Assembly: GCA_029339195.1 (NCBI GenBank)
Contig: JAPTJF010000243.1
Coordinates: 26,834 to 90,833, forward strand
Length of the DNA: 64,000 nucleotides
Direction of reading: 5' to 3'
Origin: Micractinium sp. NFX-FRZ
Lineage: Eukaryota > Chlorophyta > Trebouxiophyceae > Chlorellales > Chlorellaceae
Shown: positions 44,401 through 56,440 of the stretch, piece by piece
Layout of the letters: each line of letters starts with the position of its first letter
Numbering within the stretch: the stretch's first letter is position 1
The notes under the pieces: model-generated
Databases searched by the model: none
Told to the model about the DNA's origin: nothing
Seen by the model: the letters and a program-made list of their open reading frames with translations, nothing else
Translations under genes and position numbers: made by a program

Positions 44401-47400
44401 GTGCCCTGAGTGATGAGGAGGACGACCCCATGTCCTGGGCGGTGGCGCGCTTCTGGAAGCGCCGGGCCGCGCCCCTGATGCCCTCTCGCTCATTCGGCCA
44501 CCTGCGCAGGTGGGCTGCTCGCGTAGCGTAGTGTTGGGCTAGTGTTTGGTGGGCACGTGAGGAGGTGGCAGGCAGGCACTGAGTTTGGCATGCGTTTGGG
44601 CCAAGGTTTGCCCCCTGGCGAGGTCTGTGGGCCGAGTGTCGTGAAGAAATCAGGCAGTGTGCAGGCAGGGCAGAGCTGCTCAAGTACCCAATGGCCTGCA
44701 AGCTTGCACACGCCTCATCCTCCTCCCGCACTGTCTGCCTGCCTCACCTGTGCACCCGCTCGTCTCCCTGGCCCGCTCGGCTCCCCCCTTTGCGTGCAGC
44801 CGGTCGAGCATGCTGTCAGAGGACTCCCTGCCCAGCAGCCGCTATGAAACCGACTTCACCGAACTGCGGGCGCTGGGGCGTGGAGGGTACGGCGTGGTGG
44901 TGTCAGGTAGGTAGGGAGACGGCAGGCGCGCCCACAGCAGGGTGTGTGTGTGATGGGGCTTGGTGGCTGTGGAATGGAGGTGTCAGGTGGGCAGCCGTGC
45001 AACGCATGGGCCCAGGCGTGAGCGAGCGGCGATGGTGGCTGACACTCCTCACTGCATGTGCCTGCGCGCACGGCTACGCTTGCCCCTGTGCCTGTGCTTG
45101 CACGAGGCCGGACATGGCTGGCACCCGTCTGCCTGCCCACCTGCCTGCATGCCCTTTGTGATCCCGTGCAGCCATCAACAAGATGGATGGGCGGCAGTAT
45201 GCCGTGAAGAAGATCCCCCTGGACGCGCACTCTGCGGGTGCGCTGCGCTGCGCTCTGCCTGCTGGGCGTGCTGTGCTGCGCCGGCCGTGCCGTGCGCCAT
45301 GGCTGCCAAGCTGCCTTCCCTGCCCACCTGCTGTCTCTCCTGCCTCCATCCTTGCAGTCCCTGCCTTCCCTGCCCACCTACTTTCTCGCCAGCCTCTATA
45401 CATGTGATTCACATTCTCCCTGCCTCCCTGCCCGCCCGCCGCCCGCCCGCCTGCCGTGCAGGCGCTTATGCCCGCATCATGCGAGAGGTCACCACCCTCT
45501 CCCGCCTGCAGCACATCAACGTTGTGCGGTACTTCCAGGTGGGGATGTGTTGGGGGTGTGAGGTGGGGGCAGTAGCCCTGGTAGGGTGGAACGCCTGCTA
45601 GGGGAGCGGCGTACAGCAGGCGCGTGCGTGTTGGGGTCAGAGCACACACTTCCCTGGGGTCCACAGCCGCGGCACCACTGGCTGGCTGTTGGCTACCCTA
45701 AGCAAAGCACCATGCACCGCCCTGCGCTCACATCCCACCTTCCACATCGCCCCTGGATGGCAAGCAATGCCGTCGCCCTCCCACATGCGTGTATACCCCG
45801 CCACCCCCCTGCTCACTCAACCCGCCAACATCTTCCCCCTGCCCCCCACTCGCTCGCTCCCTGCCCTGTACTGCCAGGCCTGGGTCGAGGCCAGCACCTC
45901 TGTGCAGGAGGACGGCGAAGAGTCAGAGCTTGATGAGTGGGGCTCAGACACCCTCACCCCCGCCAGCCCCTCTGGCCCGCTGGGCGCGGCCGGCAAGGCG
46001 TACGGCAGCGGGCGGGGCGGGGCGGCGGGCGCCAGCGGCGGCGGGTGGGCGCACCTGGCGACGGTGGCGGAAGTGAGCCGGGAGGGGCGGGCCAGCACGC
46101 CTTCCAAGGATCGCTACGGCCCCCTGGCTGGGCGGGGCAGCAACACCGACAGCGACAGCGGCAGTGCCAACGAGGATAGCAGCGGCAGTGAGGACGGCAG
46201 CAGCAGCGGCAGCGGCAGCAGCAGCGGCAGTGAGAGCGAGAGTGAGGATGGTGTCGGCGGCAGGGGCGGGCGGGAGGTGAGCACCAGCTTTGCGTTTGGC
46301 GCCAACATGGCGGTGGCGGGCGCCAACCAGCTGCTGTCGGCGCACGGCAGCAGCGAGTCGGCGTTCGGCTCCCGCCCTCAGAGCAGCATGGATGGGGGCT
46401 TCCTGTCTGCCTGGGGGGACAGCTCCCAGTCAGCCAGCCAGTCAGCCAGCCAGAGCGGCACGCTGTCCAGCTCAGCAGGAGGAGGCACAGCAGGCGCAGC
46501 AGGAGGCACAGCAGGAGACGGGCGGCAGGATGCGCGTGTTGCTGCTGCCTCTGGCCATGCCGGCCACAGTGCCACCACTGTGACCCTCGGCAGCGGCGGC
46601 AGCACGGACTTCTCTTTTGACCGCAGCCGGCCGGCGCACGGCGGCGTGAGTGGGGCCACCTCGACGACGCATCCGTCGCGGGGCGGGGGTGGGCGGCGCA
46701 CCATGCAGCAGGTGCTCTTCATACAAATGGAGTACTGGTGAGCTGGGCGGGAGAGAGGGGAATATTGTGAGGGATGCGTGGGGTCCGGCAGGTGCTGTTT
46801 CAAACAGACGAATTTCTGATGAGCTGGCTGGGGGCGGGCGGGAGATGTGCAGGAGGGAGTGGTGGCGTACCTCAGGCAACGGGGTGAGGCGAGGGGGGTG
46901 CGTTGGTTGGATGCAGCCTCCTGGCGGTTGTAAACACACCTGGCACCCTCGCGACTTCTTCCCCTGCCCCTGCGTTCCTGCCCCCTCCGCCGCTTGCGGG
47001 CAGCCCCCACACGTTGCACAACACGCTGGTCAGAAGTACATTTTATATATGGGCCCTCCCCGTGCCCCATCCCTTTCTCCAAGTCCTTTCTCCCATTCCT
47101 TGTATTACCTGACTTACATTTCCCAACACTCTTGCCCCGCTGCCTGCAGCCCGCGCACGCTGCGCGACGTGCTGGACAGCCGAGAGCTGGATGAGGAGCG
47201 GCGGTGGAGCATACTGAGGCAGATACTGGCGGGGCTGGCGCACATCCACTCGCAGGGCATCATCCACCGAGACCTGAAGGTGGGGGCACTGACGGGGTGT
47301 TGCAGCGTTGGCTTGGGGGGGGGGTGTTGCACGGCTGTCAGGGGTGTCTTGTTGGCTTAGCGGGGGGGTGCCTGGGCAGGGCATCATCCACCAAGACGCG

Positions 47401-50400
47401 AAGGTGGGGTAGCTGGTGGGGGCGTGTTGTTGGCTTGGTGGGACTGGCTGGGGCGCACATGTGCAGGCAGGGGACTATGAGCCAAGACTTGAAGGTGTGC
47501 GGGGATTAGGTTGGCTGGCGGGCGGGCCTGGCGTGCCTTGGCAGTCTTGTTGGGCTGGCGGATTTGGTGGCTGGCTGTTTACCGGCTTGATGAGATCTGA
47601 TCACCTCTCGATGCTTTTATGAACAGGCCTGCCCGCGCGCTCTGTGCACGCCTTGGTTCCCTGCTCCTGTACTCGCTACCAACGCGCTCCATGCCCACCC
47701 CTCTGCTAACTGTGTGCAGCCTGCTAACACTTTCCTGGACAGCCAGGGAAACGTGAAGCTGGGCGACTTTGGTGCGTGTGGGGGGCTGCCGCCTTTCCGT
47801 GGGCGGACGGGCGTGCCAGCACCAGCTTGTGCTGTTGGGCATGGCATAGCGATGCCTGTGCCTGTTCGCTGTTTGCTAGCATGGCCATGGCGGCTGGCCC
47901 GGCACCACTCTTCTCCATGCGATCTTCCTGCTCCACCACAGTCAATCCCTCCTCCCCTCCCCCCTCCCCAGGCCTGGCCAAGTACAACACGGAGGGCGAC
48001 GCCGAGCCGTCCCCCAGCATGCACAGCGGGGCGGGCGGCGCGGCGGGCGGGCTGGTGTCGGGCGCCAGCGCCCTGTTCAGCGACGCCACCGGCCTCGTGG
48101 GCACCAGCTACTACATATCGTGAGAGCACGGCATGCTGTGCTATGCTGTGCCATGCTGTGCTGTGCTGTGCTGTGCTGTGCTGAGCCCCGCTAAGATGGG
48201 CACCTCACCGTGGCATCACCCTGCTCTGCCGTACCTGTGCTGCTCACCGCTCCCACCCTGCCGCCGCCCTCTTTCTCATCCCTTCTCTGCCCTGGCAGCC
48301 TCGACACTCTCAAGAACTAGGCCAGCTGCGACGCCAAGATGGCCCTCTCTTCTCCTTTTCACCACCCCTGCTGCCTTTAACCCCTGCCGCCCCCTTTCCC
48401 TCGGAACCCTCCCCGCCCCCTTGCCACGCCCGAGATCCGTTGGGCACCTCTGCTCCCTGCTACCATCCCACCCCTCACCCTCCCCCTCACCCTCCCCCGG
48501 CAGGCCCGAGATTCGCGAGGGCTGGGCCAGCTACGACGCCAAAGTGGACCTCTTCTCCCTGGGAGTGATGGCCTTTGAGCTGTGGCACCCCTTTGCAACC
48601 GCCATGGAGCGGGCCGTGCTGCTGCGCGACCTGCGCGAAAACGGCGTCATGCCCGCACAGTTTGAGGCCGATGCACCGGTGGTGTGCCGCCTCATCCGCT
48701 GGCTGTTGGCCGCCAACCCCGCGGAGCGACCCACGGCGGTGGAGGTGCTGCGCTCGGAGCTGCTGCCGCCGCAGGTGCGCGTGTGTGTGTGTGTGTCATG
48801 GTGGTGTGGTGTGTGTGTGTGTGTGTGTGGGGGGGGGGGGGGGGTATGCACGCGAGTGGGCATGTGTACGAAGTGTAGTGGGGGGTGGGGTCGGGTACGG
48901 GGTGTTGAGCACACATGAACCTGCTGGCGCTGAGCCTGGCGCAGACGGAAAGACAGAGGATGCCGCTTGCTCACTTGTGGCGTTGCGGTGCTGTGTAGAG
49001 GGCAGCCTGCGCCACATTCTACCCCCACCCTCATCCTCTGCCCCACCCCTCCGGCCCCCCCACGGGTGCAGGTGCTGGACGAGCAGCTGACAGACCTGCT
49101 GCGCTGCCTGCCCGACAACCCGGCCATGCACGAAAAGGTGGGCACCTGCCTGCCTGCCTGCCAGTCTGGCCCATATCTGCCGTCAGCAACCTCTCTGGAA
49201 GCTGCCCATCCGCATTGCTGGGTGGCTGTCCGCCCTCTGCCTGCGCACTGCCTGTCCTACCCATCTTGCCGGCTGCCTAGCGTGCACCCGTGTTGCCTGC
49301 TAACTTGGGCTCCACCCTCCCTCCCTGCTTGCTTGTTTACTCTGCACCCAACCAAACCCAACCCTGACTCCCCCTCAGGTCCTGGATGCCATCTTCTCAC
49401 TGCCCCAAGCCGTGGACGCCGGCGGCGGCAGCGCGGCGGCGGCGGCGCTGGAGGCTCCTGGCGCCCCGATACCAGTGCAAGTAAGCGTGGCCCCAAGTAG
49501 GCGTATTGAAATGAGCAAAAATCTGTTGTGCTCGCTCTTGCGCCTGGAATGCAGGCACTTGAGTTGCACGGTGCTTGATGCGTGTGCCTGCCTGCCTGCC
49601 TGCCCCACACGCTCCCCTCGCCCTCCCACCACCACCACCATCCCTGCACACCTATCCTCCCCCTCACAGATGGCGGCCCGCGAGCACGTGCTGGCGGTGC
49701 TGCGCGACTGCTTCCAGCGCCACGGCGCCGTGGGCATGTGCAGCCAGGAGCTGGGCCTGGCATCCGAGCAGGACCCGGCAGGGGCGGTGCACCTCCTGAC
49801 CTCAGCGGGCACCAAGCTGGCGCTGCGCTGGGAGCTGCGCTCCGCCTTTGCCGGCTGGTTCATGCAGCAGCTGGCTGCAGGGGGCAGCCACGGCGGCAGC
49901 GGCGGCGGGGGCGCAGGCGGCCTGCTGCTGGATGGCCTCAGGCGGTATGAGGTGGCGTCGGTGCAGCGGCACGCGGCGGGGCAGGGCCTGCCTCGCAGCT
50001 ACCTGCAGGCTGACCTGGATTTTGTGCTGCCTGGGGAGCGCACCATGGCGGAGCAGCTGCTGGGGGATGCCGAGGTGGGCGGGGGGCAGGGCGTGGGGCA
50101 GCTGGGGGTGAGCAGGGTGGGGCGGGGGGGCAGCTGGGTGCGAGCAGAGAAGCAGGTGGTGTCGTCATTTGTGGGTCATTTGTGACCAGCGAGGGTGCAT
50201 GTGGCTGGCAGGTGGCACTCAGAGATCCAGTTTGTACGCATTTTGGCTCCAGCTACCGTGTGCCCCTCTCCTGCTCCCAATCTATCCCACGTGAGCCAGC
50301 CCCCCTCCCTCGCCTTGGCCTCCCCCTGCCACTCACCCATCACATCTGGGCCTCCCTGCACCTTTGCCTCCTCCTCCCCTCCCTCCCCCCTGCCAGGTCA

Positions 50401-53136
50401 TCACCGCCACCCACGAGGCGCTGGCCGAGCTGCCCGAGTGTGGCGAGGTGGAGGTCCGCCTGGGCCACCGCACCCTCTTTGAGCTGGCCCTGCATTTCGT
50501 GGGCGTCTCCCGGGAGGCACGCGGTTCGGTCATCCAGCTGCTGTCCACGGCGGCTGTGGCCTCGCCCCTGCACGCCACGGCGCGCTCCAAGCGCTGGCCC
50601 TCGATCAAAGCGGGGCTGGAGGGCATTGGGCTGTCGGCAGAGGCGATCGGGAGGTGTCGCCAGCTGGTGCTGCAGGTGGGGCGGGCTGGGTGGGTCTGAG
50701 GTGGGGTGGGTGGTGTGTGAGCGGTGAGCCAGATTGTTGGGTGAATGGGACGGGGGAATGCCTGGCGGGTCTGCATGCATGTGCACCAGCCCAAGCAGGT
50801 GTGGAGTTGATGGTGTCAGTGGAAAGCAGGATGAGCATGCGTGGAAGCTTCCCAAGTGTACCCCTCCAGTCTGGCAGTCCCCTCCATTTCGGCAGGAGGG
50901 CTGGGTGGGTGAAGGGCCGCGGCAAGAGAGCAAGTGTGCAGGCATGCAGCACCTGCCAACTCGGCCATCTGCGCAAACCATAACATGCCTGCCCTGCTGT
51001 TACTCGGCCCGCCCGCACTTTTCGGGGCTGCAGGCGGCAGGAGAGGCGGAGTCTGCGCTGTTCCGGCTGCGCACGCTGCTGGCGCACACGGCGCCGCCGG
51101 GACGGCAGCACGGCGGGCACCGCTCTGGCGTGCGCCCCTCCTCTGCCGCCTCGCTGGCATGCTTGGATGAGCTGGCGCAGCTGCTGCAGTACCTGCAGGT
51201 GGGCGGAAGCTGGGAGAGGAACAGGTTGTTGTTTGCTTGACGGTGCAACGTGCTTGGCATTGGTTTTCGGCCGCCTTGCTGTCCCCTTCCACGCGTCCTG
51301 CCACACTCTGGCGGCCGGCCTCCCCACCCACACCTCCCTGCTCCGCTTTCCCTGCCCTCTCCCTGCCCTGCCCTGCCCTGCGCCGCCCCACAGTTCGCCC
51401 TGCTGGCGGCCCCTCTCCTTGGACCCGGCAGCCCGCCCCCTCCCACACCGCCCTTTGCCCTACCCCCTTCGTTTCACCACTCTGCAGGCCTGGGGCGTCC
51501 CCCAGTCCTGCCTGCTGGTGGACCCCCTGCTGGCGCCGCACAGCGAGGCGTTCAGCGGGGCGCTGTTCCAGTGCCACCTGGTGCAGGGGTCAACCGGCAC
51601 AACTGCCGTGGTGGCGGCAGGCGGCAGGTGAGCGCAGGGATAAAAAGGCTGGGGGGTGGCAGGTGGCAGCTTCAATGTCACCTGGTGCGGGGGTGGATTG
51701 ACCCCCAAGGCGGGCGGCAGTTAAGGATGAACAGTGTGGCAGGCTAGCAGTGCCGCTGTTGAATGCAGTGGCTGACGGGCGGGCCAGGCAGGCAAGCACG
51801 AGTGCTGCTCCATGCAGCCGGCCACTGCCACTGCCTCTGGTCACCGCTTCTCTCGCCTCTAACCACTCTTTTCTCGCTCGCTTATATTCTCTGCTCTGCC
51901 CTCCGTCCTGGTTTCGGGCACCATCCCCCCCTTGTCTCCTCGCCTCCACACTCTCCCACTGCTCCCCCGTGCGCAGGTACGACTCTCTCCTGAAGGCTGC
52001 CTGGGCGCGGCAGTCGGCGCTGAGCGGCAGCGTGGCCCCCATGCCGCCGCTGCACGCGGTGGGGGCCACCCTGAATGTGGATCGACTGGTGCACGTGGCA
52101 CAGACCAGCAGCCGCTGGCGCACGCAGGGCAGCGTGGCCCCAGGTGGGCCGGGCGGGGGGTGCAGCAATGGTGGTAGGAGGACGAAGGGCTGAGGACCGT
52201 GGAATGTTTGCAGGGCTGTGGCTGTTGCTAGGGCGGGACGTGACTGCACCTGCGCTGGCTTTGTTTGCTCTGTACACACCTGCAGCTGCTGGGCATGTAA
52301 GCTGGCTCAGCCCTCCTCTGCCGCCACCCGACTCCACACCCCTGTGACGCTCCCCAACCCATAACCCACTCCGCTCCCTGCCCCCTTCCCCCCGCCCTCA
52401 CCCGCTCCCTGCCCGCAGTGGCGGGCCTGCCGCGCCTGTCCCAGGCCGACGTGCTTGTGTGCAGCCGCGGCGGGGGCGGGCTGCTCAAAGAGCGCATGGC
52501 CCTGGCCCGCAGCCTGTGGGATGCCGGGGTGGCCGCTGAGCTTCTGCCGCAGGCGGCACCCAGCCTCACTGAGCAGTACGAGTATGCCCAGAGCAGGGGG
52601 ATCCCTTGGCTGGTCATCATCAACGCCTCCACTTTCGGGGGTGAGGAAGGGGCGGTGGGGGGGGGTGGGGGTGGATGGTGATGGGGCTGTGCATTTTCGG
52701 TTGAAGGTAGATCGGTGGCTTCTGGAGTCTGGGAGGCCAGAGCACAAATATTCTAGGGGCGGGGCGGCTGGCCTGCTTGTTTGTGCTCACATTGCAACCC
52801 CACACCATGCCTAGCCCCCGCCCCCAGCTGACCTTCTTCCACCCATCCCGCTCTGCCCTCCCTGCCTGCCCTCCCCGCCCCCTCCGCCCCGCTGCAGCTG
52901 CCGACACGGTGCGTGTCAAGGGCATGAATGTGCGGCTTGAGGAGGATGTGTCAGTGCCAGATCTGCCTTCCTACATCCTCGGCGCGCTACACCCCCACAG
53001 CAACGCGCCGGCGCCTGGCAGCCGCACGCCAGCTGGCGCCAGGCTGGGGGCGGACGAGGGTGACGTGGCAGGGGAGCAGGACGAGCCGTCGGCACATGGC
53101 GGGCGGGAGCGGCAGCGCCGCGGAGGCAGGCGCTGA
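41401..53136 (+). CDS. GCN2: GCN2 (EIF2AK4) eIF2-alpha kinase
   Basis: Senses uncharged tRNA or stalled ribosomes and phosphorylates eIF2-alpha. Twenty-three exons, each phase-checked (41401-41581, 41806-41848, 42132-42387, 42720-43389, 43753-44021, 44292-44509, 44800-44906, 45172-45237, 45462-45538, 45878-46737, 47150-47279, 47720-47771, 47972-48119, 48504-48774, 49072-49137, 49379-49480, 49670-50074, 50397-50675, 51034-51198, 51488-51627, 51977-52143, 52419-52640, 52898-53136), give about 1710 residues. RWD domain (about 1-155); Ala-rich linker; plant-type prekinase helices (LPSIAAQLQAAGLLPKWLAF). Kinase: GRGGYGVVVSG, YAVKKIP, Glu in IMREVTTLSRL, a ~285-residue Ser/acidic insert, IIHRDLKPANTFLD, LGDFGLAKY, GTSYYISPEI. 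A HisRS-like domain (RRYEVASVQR, GGRYDSLL) and anticodon-binding-like end follow. No pseudokinase domain is seen. Confidence 0.96.
44877..44993 (+). repeat. Exon-edge plus donor duplication in GCN2 intron 7
   Basis: The exon end GTGTCAG with donor GTAGGTAG (about 44877-44914) recurs at about 44957-44993 as GTGTCAG-GTGGGCAG, 80 bp downstream. Confidence 0.7.
46705..46830 (+). repeat. Exon-edge plus donor duplication in GCN2 intron 10
   Basis: GCAGGTGCTCTTC through the donor and GAGCTGGGCGGG (46707-46750) recurs in decayed form at about 46788-46835 (GCAGGTGCTGTTTC to GAGCTGGCTGGG). Confidence 0.7.
47256..47499 (+). repeat. Triplicated catalytic-loop exon end plus donor in GCN2 intron 11
   Basis: GGGCATCATCCACCGAGACC followed by TGAAG and the GT donor ends the exon at 47279. 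A close copy is at 47379-47408 (CCAAGACGCGAAG-GTGGGG) and a more decayed one at 47470-47497 (CCAAGACTTGAAG-GTGTG). Confidence 0.88.
48131..48183 (+). repeat. (TGCTG)n tract at start of GCN2 intron 13
   Basis: About ten pentanucleotide units (GCTGT/GCTAT/GCCAT variants) begin 12 bases after the donor at 48120. Confidence 0.9.
48316..48558 (+). repeat. Exon-start copies before GCN2 exon 14
   Basis: GCCAGCT(a/g)CGACGCCAA with the following CTCTTCTCC block occurs at 48316-48355 in the intron and at 48526-48558 in the exon. A separate GCCCGAGATCCG copy of the exon's first bases is at 48429-48440. Confidence 0.8.
48779..48844 (+). repeat. (GT)n and G16 run in GCN2 intron 14
   Basis: Alternating GT tracts directly after the donor at 48775 end in an uninterrupted run of 16 G (48829-48844). 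Such a sequence can adopt Z-DNA or quadruplex forms and is hard to sequence accurately. Confidence 0.9.
51567..51726 (+). repeat. Exon-edge duplication in GCN2 intron 20
   Basis: TTCCAGTGCCACCTGGTGCA to the GGCGGCAG exon end (51565-51627) recurs diverged at 51671-51720 (TTCAATGTCACCTGGTGCGG to GGCGGCAG), about 104 bp on. Confidence 0.8.
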
Positions 53137-53572
53137 CCCGCCCACTGCTGTGCGCCCAGCTCCACAGCGACCGCTGCTTGCTGCACGCCCCATCTCTCCT
53201 TCCGCTGTGTGCTTCCACTGTGTGTACTTGCTGCCCAGGTGGTGCGTGCTGCCCGGCGTGAGGCGCAGTAGGTATGTCCTGCTGCCTGCCTCTCCTGTTG
53301 CGCCCCCTCGTTTTCAGCCTGAGCAGGCACCCCCACCAGGCTTGCAGCAGGGTGCACGCCCACCCATTCCCCATTGCTTCACTTTGTACCTCACCACACA
53401 CTTGCACTCGCGCAGTTGTACCCGCCTGCTGTAGCCTTTCTGCTGCTTTCATCACTGCCTTTCAAACACACAAACAGCGTAGCCCACAAATTTGTGCAGC
53501 CTCAGCCTCAGCGCTCCCTCTCCACCCAGCGCACTGCCATTGTTCCCCCTCTCCCCTTGCTCTCCCATGCCG
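53137..53572. other. Convergent 3' flanks of GCN2 and the HSA32-like gene
   Basis: No coding signal recognised; 436 bp between the two stop codons. Confidence 0.6.
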
Positions 53573-56016
53573 TCACCCCTTGCCTTCCTCCTCCTGGCTG
53601 CCCCCGCTGTAAGTGGCCACCCTCCCCCAGGTGCTCTTGGTGCCCCAGATGCCCCGGCGCAGGCACTCCAGCTGCACGATCTGCAGGGGTGCGGTCATGG
53701 GGAGCAGGGGTGAAGCAGCAAGGTGGTGGGTGCGGGAGGGGAGGCACTTAGGGCTGTGACGGAGCTGCGGAAGCGGCAGGTGGCGGCAGGCAAGTGCTGC
53801 ATCCTGCGGTACCGCAGCCTGGGTCCAGTTGGGGCCAGCTGGTGGGACTCCCCAGCTCCACCTCACGTCACCTGCGAGTGATCCACGAAGAGATTGACGT
53901 CGGCACCCACGGTCTTGACGTACCTGCAGGCTGGTGGGGGGCCGTGGGTGCCCAAATGCGGCAAGCGCATGGCTGCCAAAGGGTACTGCAACCTGGCAAA
54001 CCTGTTACCCCCACTACTGCCCCGCCTTCAACCAGCTGAACCCAGGATGTGCACCAACTGAACATGCTTGGTCTGCCGTGCCCGTCCATCAGACATATAG
54101 CATATCAATTGCCCTTTCTTTCACAGACCAGAATTCCGGCCGCCCACCAGCTGAAGACGTGTGGGTCTGCAGCCTCAAACATGAGCCGCTCGTGGCCCAG
54201 GGCCTCCACCAGGCGGGACACGACGTCGGTGCGCCAGCTGGGCACGTCCTCGGTGATGCCTGGAGGGCGGGCGGGGGCAGCAGGGCAGGGTGCACCATGT
54301 TGAGACAGGAGTCGTTCACAGCATCCTGTGTAGGGGCTAGGTACTTCACCAAACGAATGTACTCCAGACACATGTTGGTCCTTGGATTGGTACGCGCCCA
54401 TTTGTGCCAGCCTCTCAAAGTAGATCTTTGAGAAGTCGCTCTTGCTCCTATCTCTGTCGTCTCTGAATATGGACACATGTCCTTGGAGATGCACAGGAGG
54501 CTCTTCCTCCTTCCTGCTGGGCACACGGGAGGCGCTGCTGGCACAGAAGGGGTCGAACTCACAAGCCAGCCCACGCACTCCCACACACCTTCGGATTCGA
54601 CCATCACCATTGGTGCGCCCGCCTCCAGGCAGCGGCGCGCCCGGCGGATCGCCCAGGACACGTCTACCGTCCCCTCAGCCGCCAGCTCAGCCGCTGACGT
54701 GTCGCCGCCAGCTCCCCATTGGATGCCCACCTCCGGCTTGGGGCGCAGCCCGGCACGCTGCACATCCCTCACCAGCCGCACCTGCCAAGTGTGTATGTGA
54801 GGAGAGTAGGGGTGCATGCGTGAGGGGGCTGAAGCGAAGGGACAGCAGCGGCCTGTGCCAGGAGATGCTGCCAGGTGGCGTGCCATGAGGAAGGTGTGAG
54901 CTGCATGCCGTAGCCATTCCACCACCAGGCGTGAGCCGTGCACCCCTACTCCTGAGCCCACCCCCGCTCCAAAGCCCCCGCTCACATAACCCACCAGATC
55001 GTCAGTGGGCAGGCTGATGAAGCCAGTGCTGATCTCCACGACATCAAACCCCAGGGCTCGGCACTCCCGCAGATACTCCTGCACTGCGCTCTCGCCCTGC
55101 AGAATGGGCAGCAGAGGCAACGCGCAACATTGTGACACTGAGAGTGGGGGGGGTTAAACTTGAAGCACCATTCCCCACCCCAATTGCCACCCTGAACCCA
55201 CCCCCTCTGCACTCCACCCTAGAGGCTCCCCTCAACGCGCTGCCCAACCTTGCCCACCCGCCTGCGTCAGCACGTGCTCGACCCAGCCGCCGGTGGACAC
55301 GTACACACCGTGCTCATGAGCGGCGTCGATGAGGGCCCGCAGGGAGCGGCGGCTCAGCACGCTGAATGCGCCGCCAGCAAACTTGAGCCCATCGACGGCG
55401 TGCCCCATCTGGAGAGGCTCAAAGACAGAGAGACGTGGAGCGGGGGCGAATGCGAGAGGTAAGAAGACGAGTGGGAGGTAAGGGGAGGGTACTAGTAGGG
55501 GGCAGTCAGGGGCTCACAGCGGGAAGTTGGGCAGGCACAGCGCTTGGGTGGGCATAGCAGGGTGCCAAGCAGAGCGTGTAGCAGCAACACGGTCCAGCAG
55601 CGGTGGAGCTCACCCCCTCCAGCAGCTCCTTGAGATAGGTGGGTGTCATGGGTGTGTAGTATGGACCTCTGCAGGCGGCAGGAATCGCAGTGGATTTGTG
55701 AGCGCAGTGAGATGCAGGGTGCCACTGTGTGTGCAGGGACACGCCGGGGGCACAACGGTGGCGGGAACTGGGGCGGGGCGCCATGCCTGATCTCCGTCAG
55801 GCCCGAGGTCCTCGGCTTGGAGGGGCGAGTGTTGTGGCGCACGAAAGAGAAGGGGAGGTCCTCATCAGGCGCAGCCTTGGAGCTGAAGGCAGCCGCCGCT
55901 GCCGCTGCCGCCGGCGGCCTCAAGGCTGCCGCTGCTGGGAGGCAACGGCAGCCAACCACGGCTGCTTGGCGCCTAAGGCGCAGCATGGAGCTGTGAAACA
56001 AGGTGAACGGAGGCAT
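53573..56016 (-). CDS. HSA32-like protein (phosphosulfolactate synthase/ComA family)
   Basis: Minus-strand exons 56016-55787, 55668-55614, 55408-55258, 55083-54986, 54781-54589, 54259-54148, 53923-53872 and 53680-53573 give 332 residues. After a ~45-residue Arg/Ala/Ser presequence (second Met at 55986, motif AAFSSKA; mitochondrial or plastid type) come RPSKPRTSGLTEIR and PYYTP, typical of plant HSA32. Then MGHAVDGLKFAGGAFSVLS, EHGVYVSTGGWVEHVL, LRECRALGFDVVEISTGFIS, VEALGHERLMFEAADPHVF and GADVNLFVDHSQ follow. The family is a TIM barrel; the archaeal enzyme makes phosphosulfolactate, and plant HSA32 maintains acquired thermotolerance. Which applies here cannot be read from sequence. The first intron uses a GC donor (55786). 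Confidence 0.9.
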
Positions 56017-56440
56017 GACGGCGGTGTTGGATTCATGAAGCAGTCTGCTTCAGAAAGGGAGCCGAGCAAGGCTCTCCTCGGCTTCCGTTCAAGCTGAGAA
56101 GTGCCGCATCGTCAAGCCACCTTCGCAGTCCTCCATTGTTGACTGGCCGCGACAGTGTCGAGCTGGCCGCGACAGTGTGACAGTGTCGAGCACCGCCACA
56201 GCTTTGTCCGACAGCCGCTTGAGGGCGGGGACCACACGGCCGTCGTCGCAGGTGCTCAGTGCAGGCGCCCGTCAGTCGAGGTTGTTCCAGGACGTCAGCC
56301 TATGGCGTGCCGCCGCCGGCCGCCCGCGCACCGCCCTGCCCGCCGCCCGCCGCCAACCCGCGGCCCTCACTACCTTGTAGCACCCCGACCTACTTCCTCT
56401 TGTGCACACAACTGCCTGGTACAGAAGTACCTTTGCTGCC
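56017..56440. promoter_or_regulatory. 424-bp divergent promoter region (HSA32-like / C2 protein)
   Basis: Separates two head-to-head start codons. Contains a short direct repeat GGCCGCGACAGTGT(c) near 56145-56180. No heat-shock element was identified with confidence. Confidence 0.5.
56145..56180 (+). repeat. Short direct repeat in divergent promoter
   Basis: TGGCCGCGACAGTGTCGAGC at 56145-56163 recurs as TGGCCGCGACAGTGTGACAG immediately downstream; each unit also contains the near-palindrome GACAGTGTC. Confidence 0.7.

Noticed and set aside
45878..46741. A separate Ser-rich protein gene
   Set aside because: The frame is phase-matched to GCN2 kinase exons on both sides and ends with the hinge residues MEYC when spliced.
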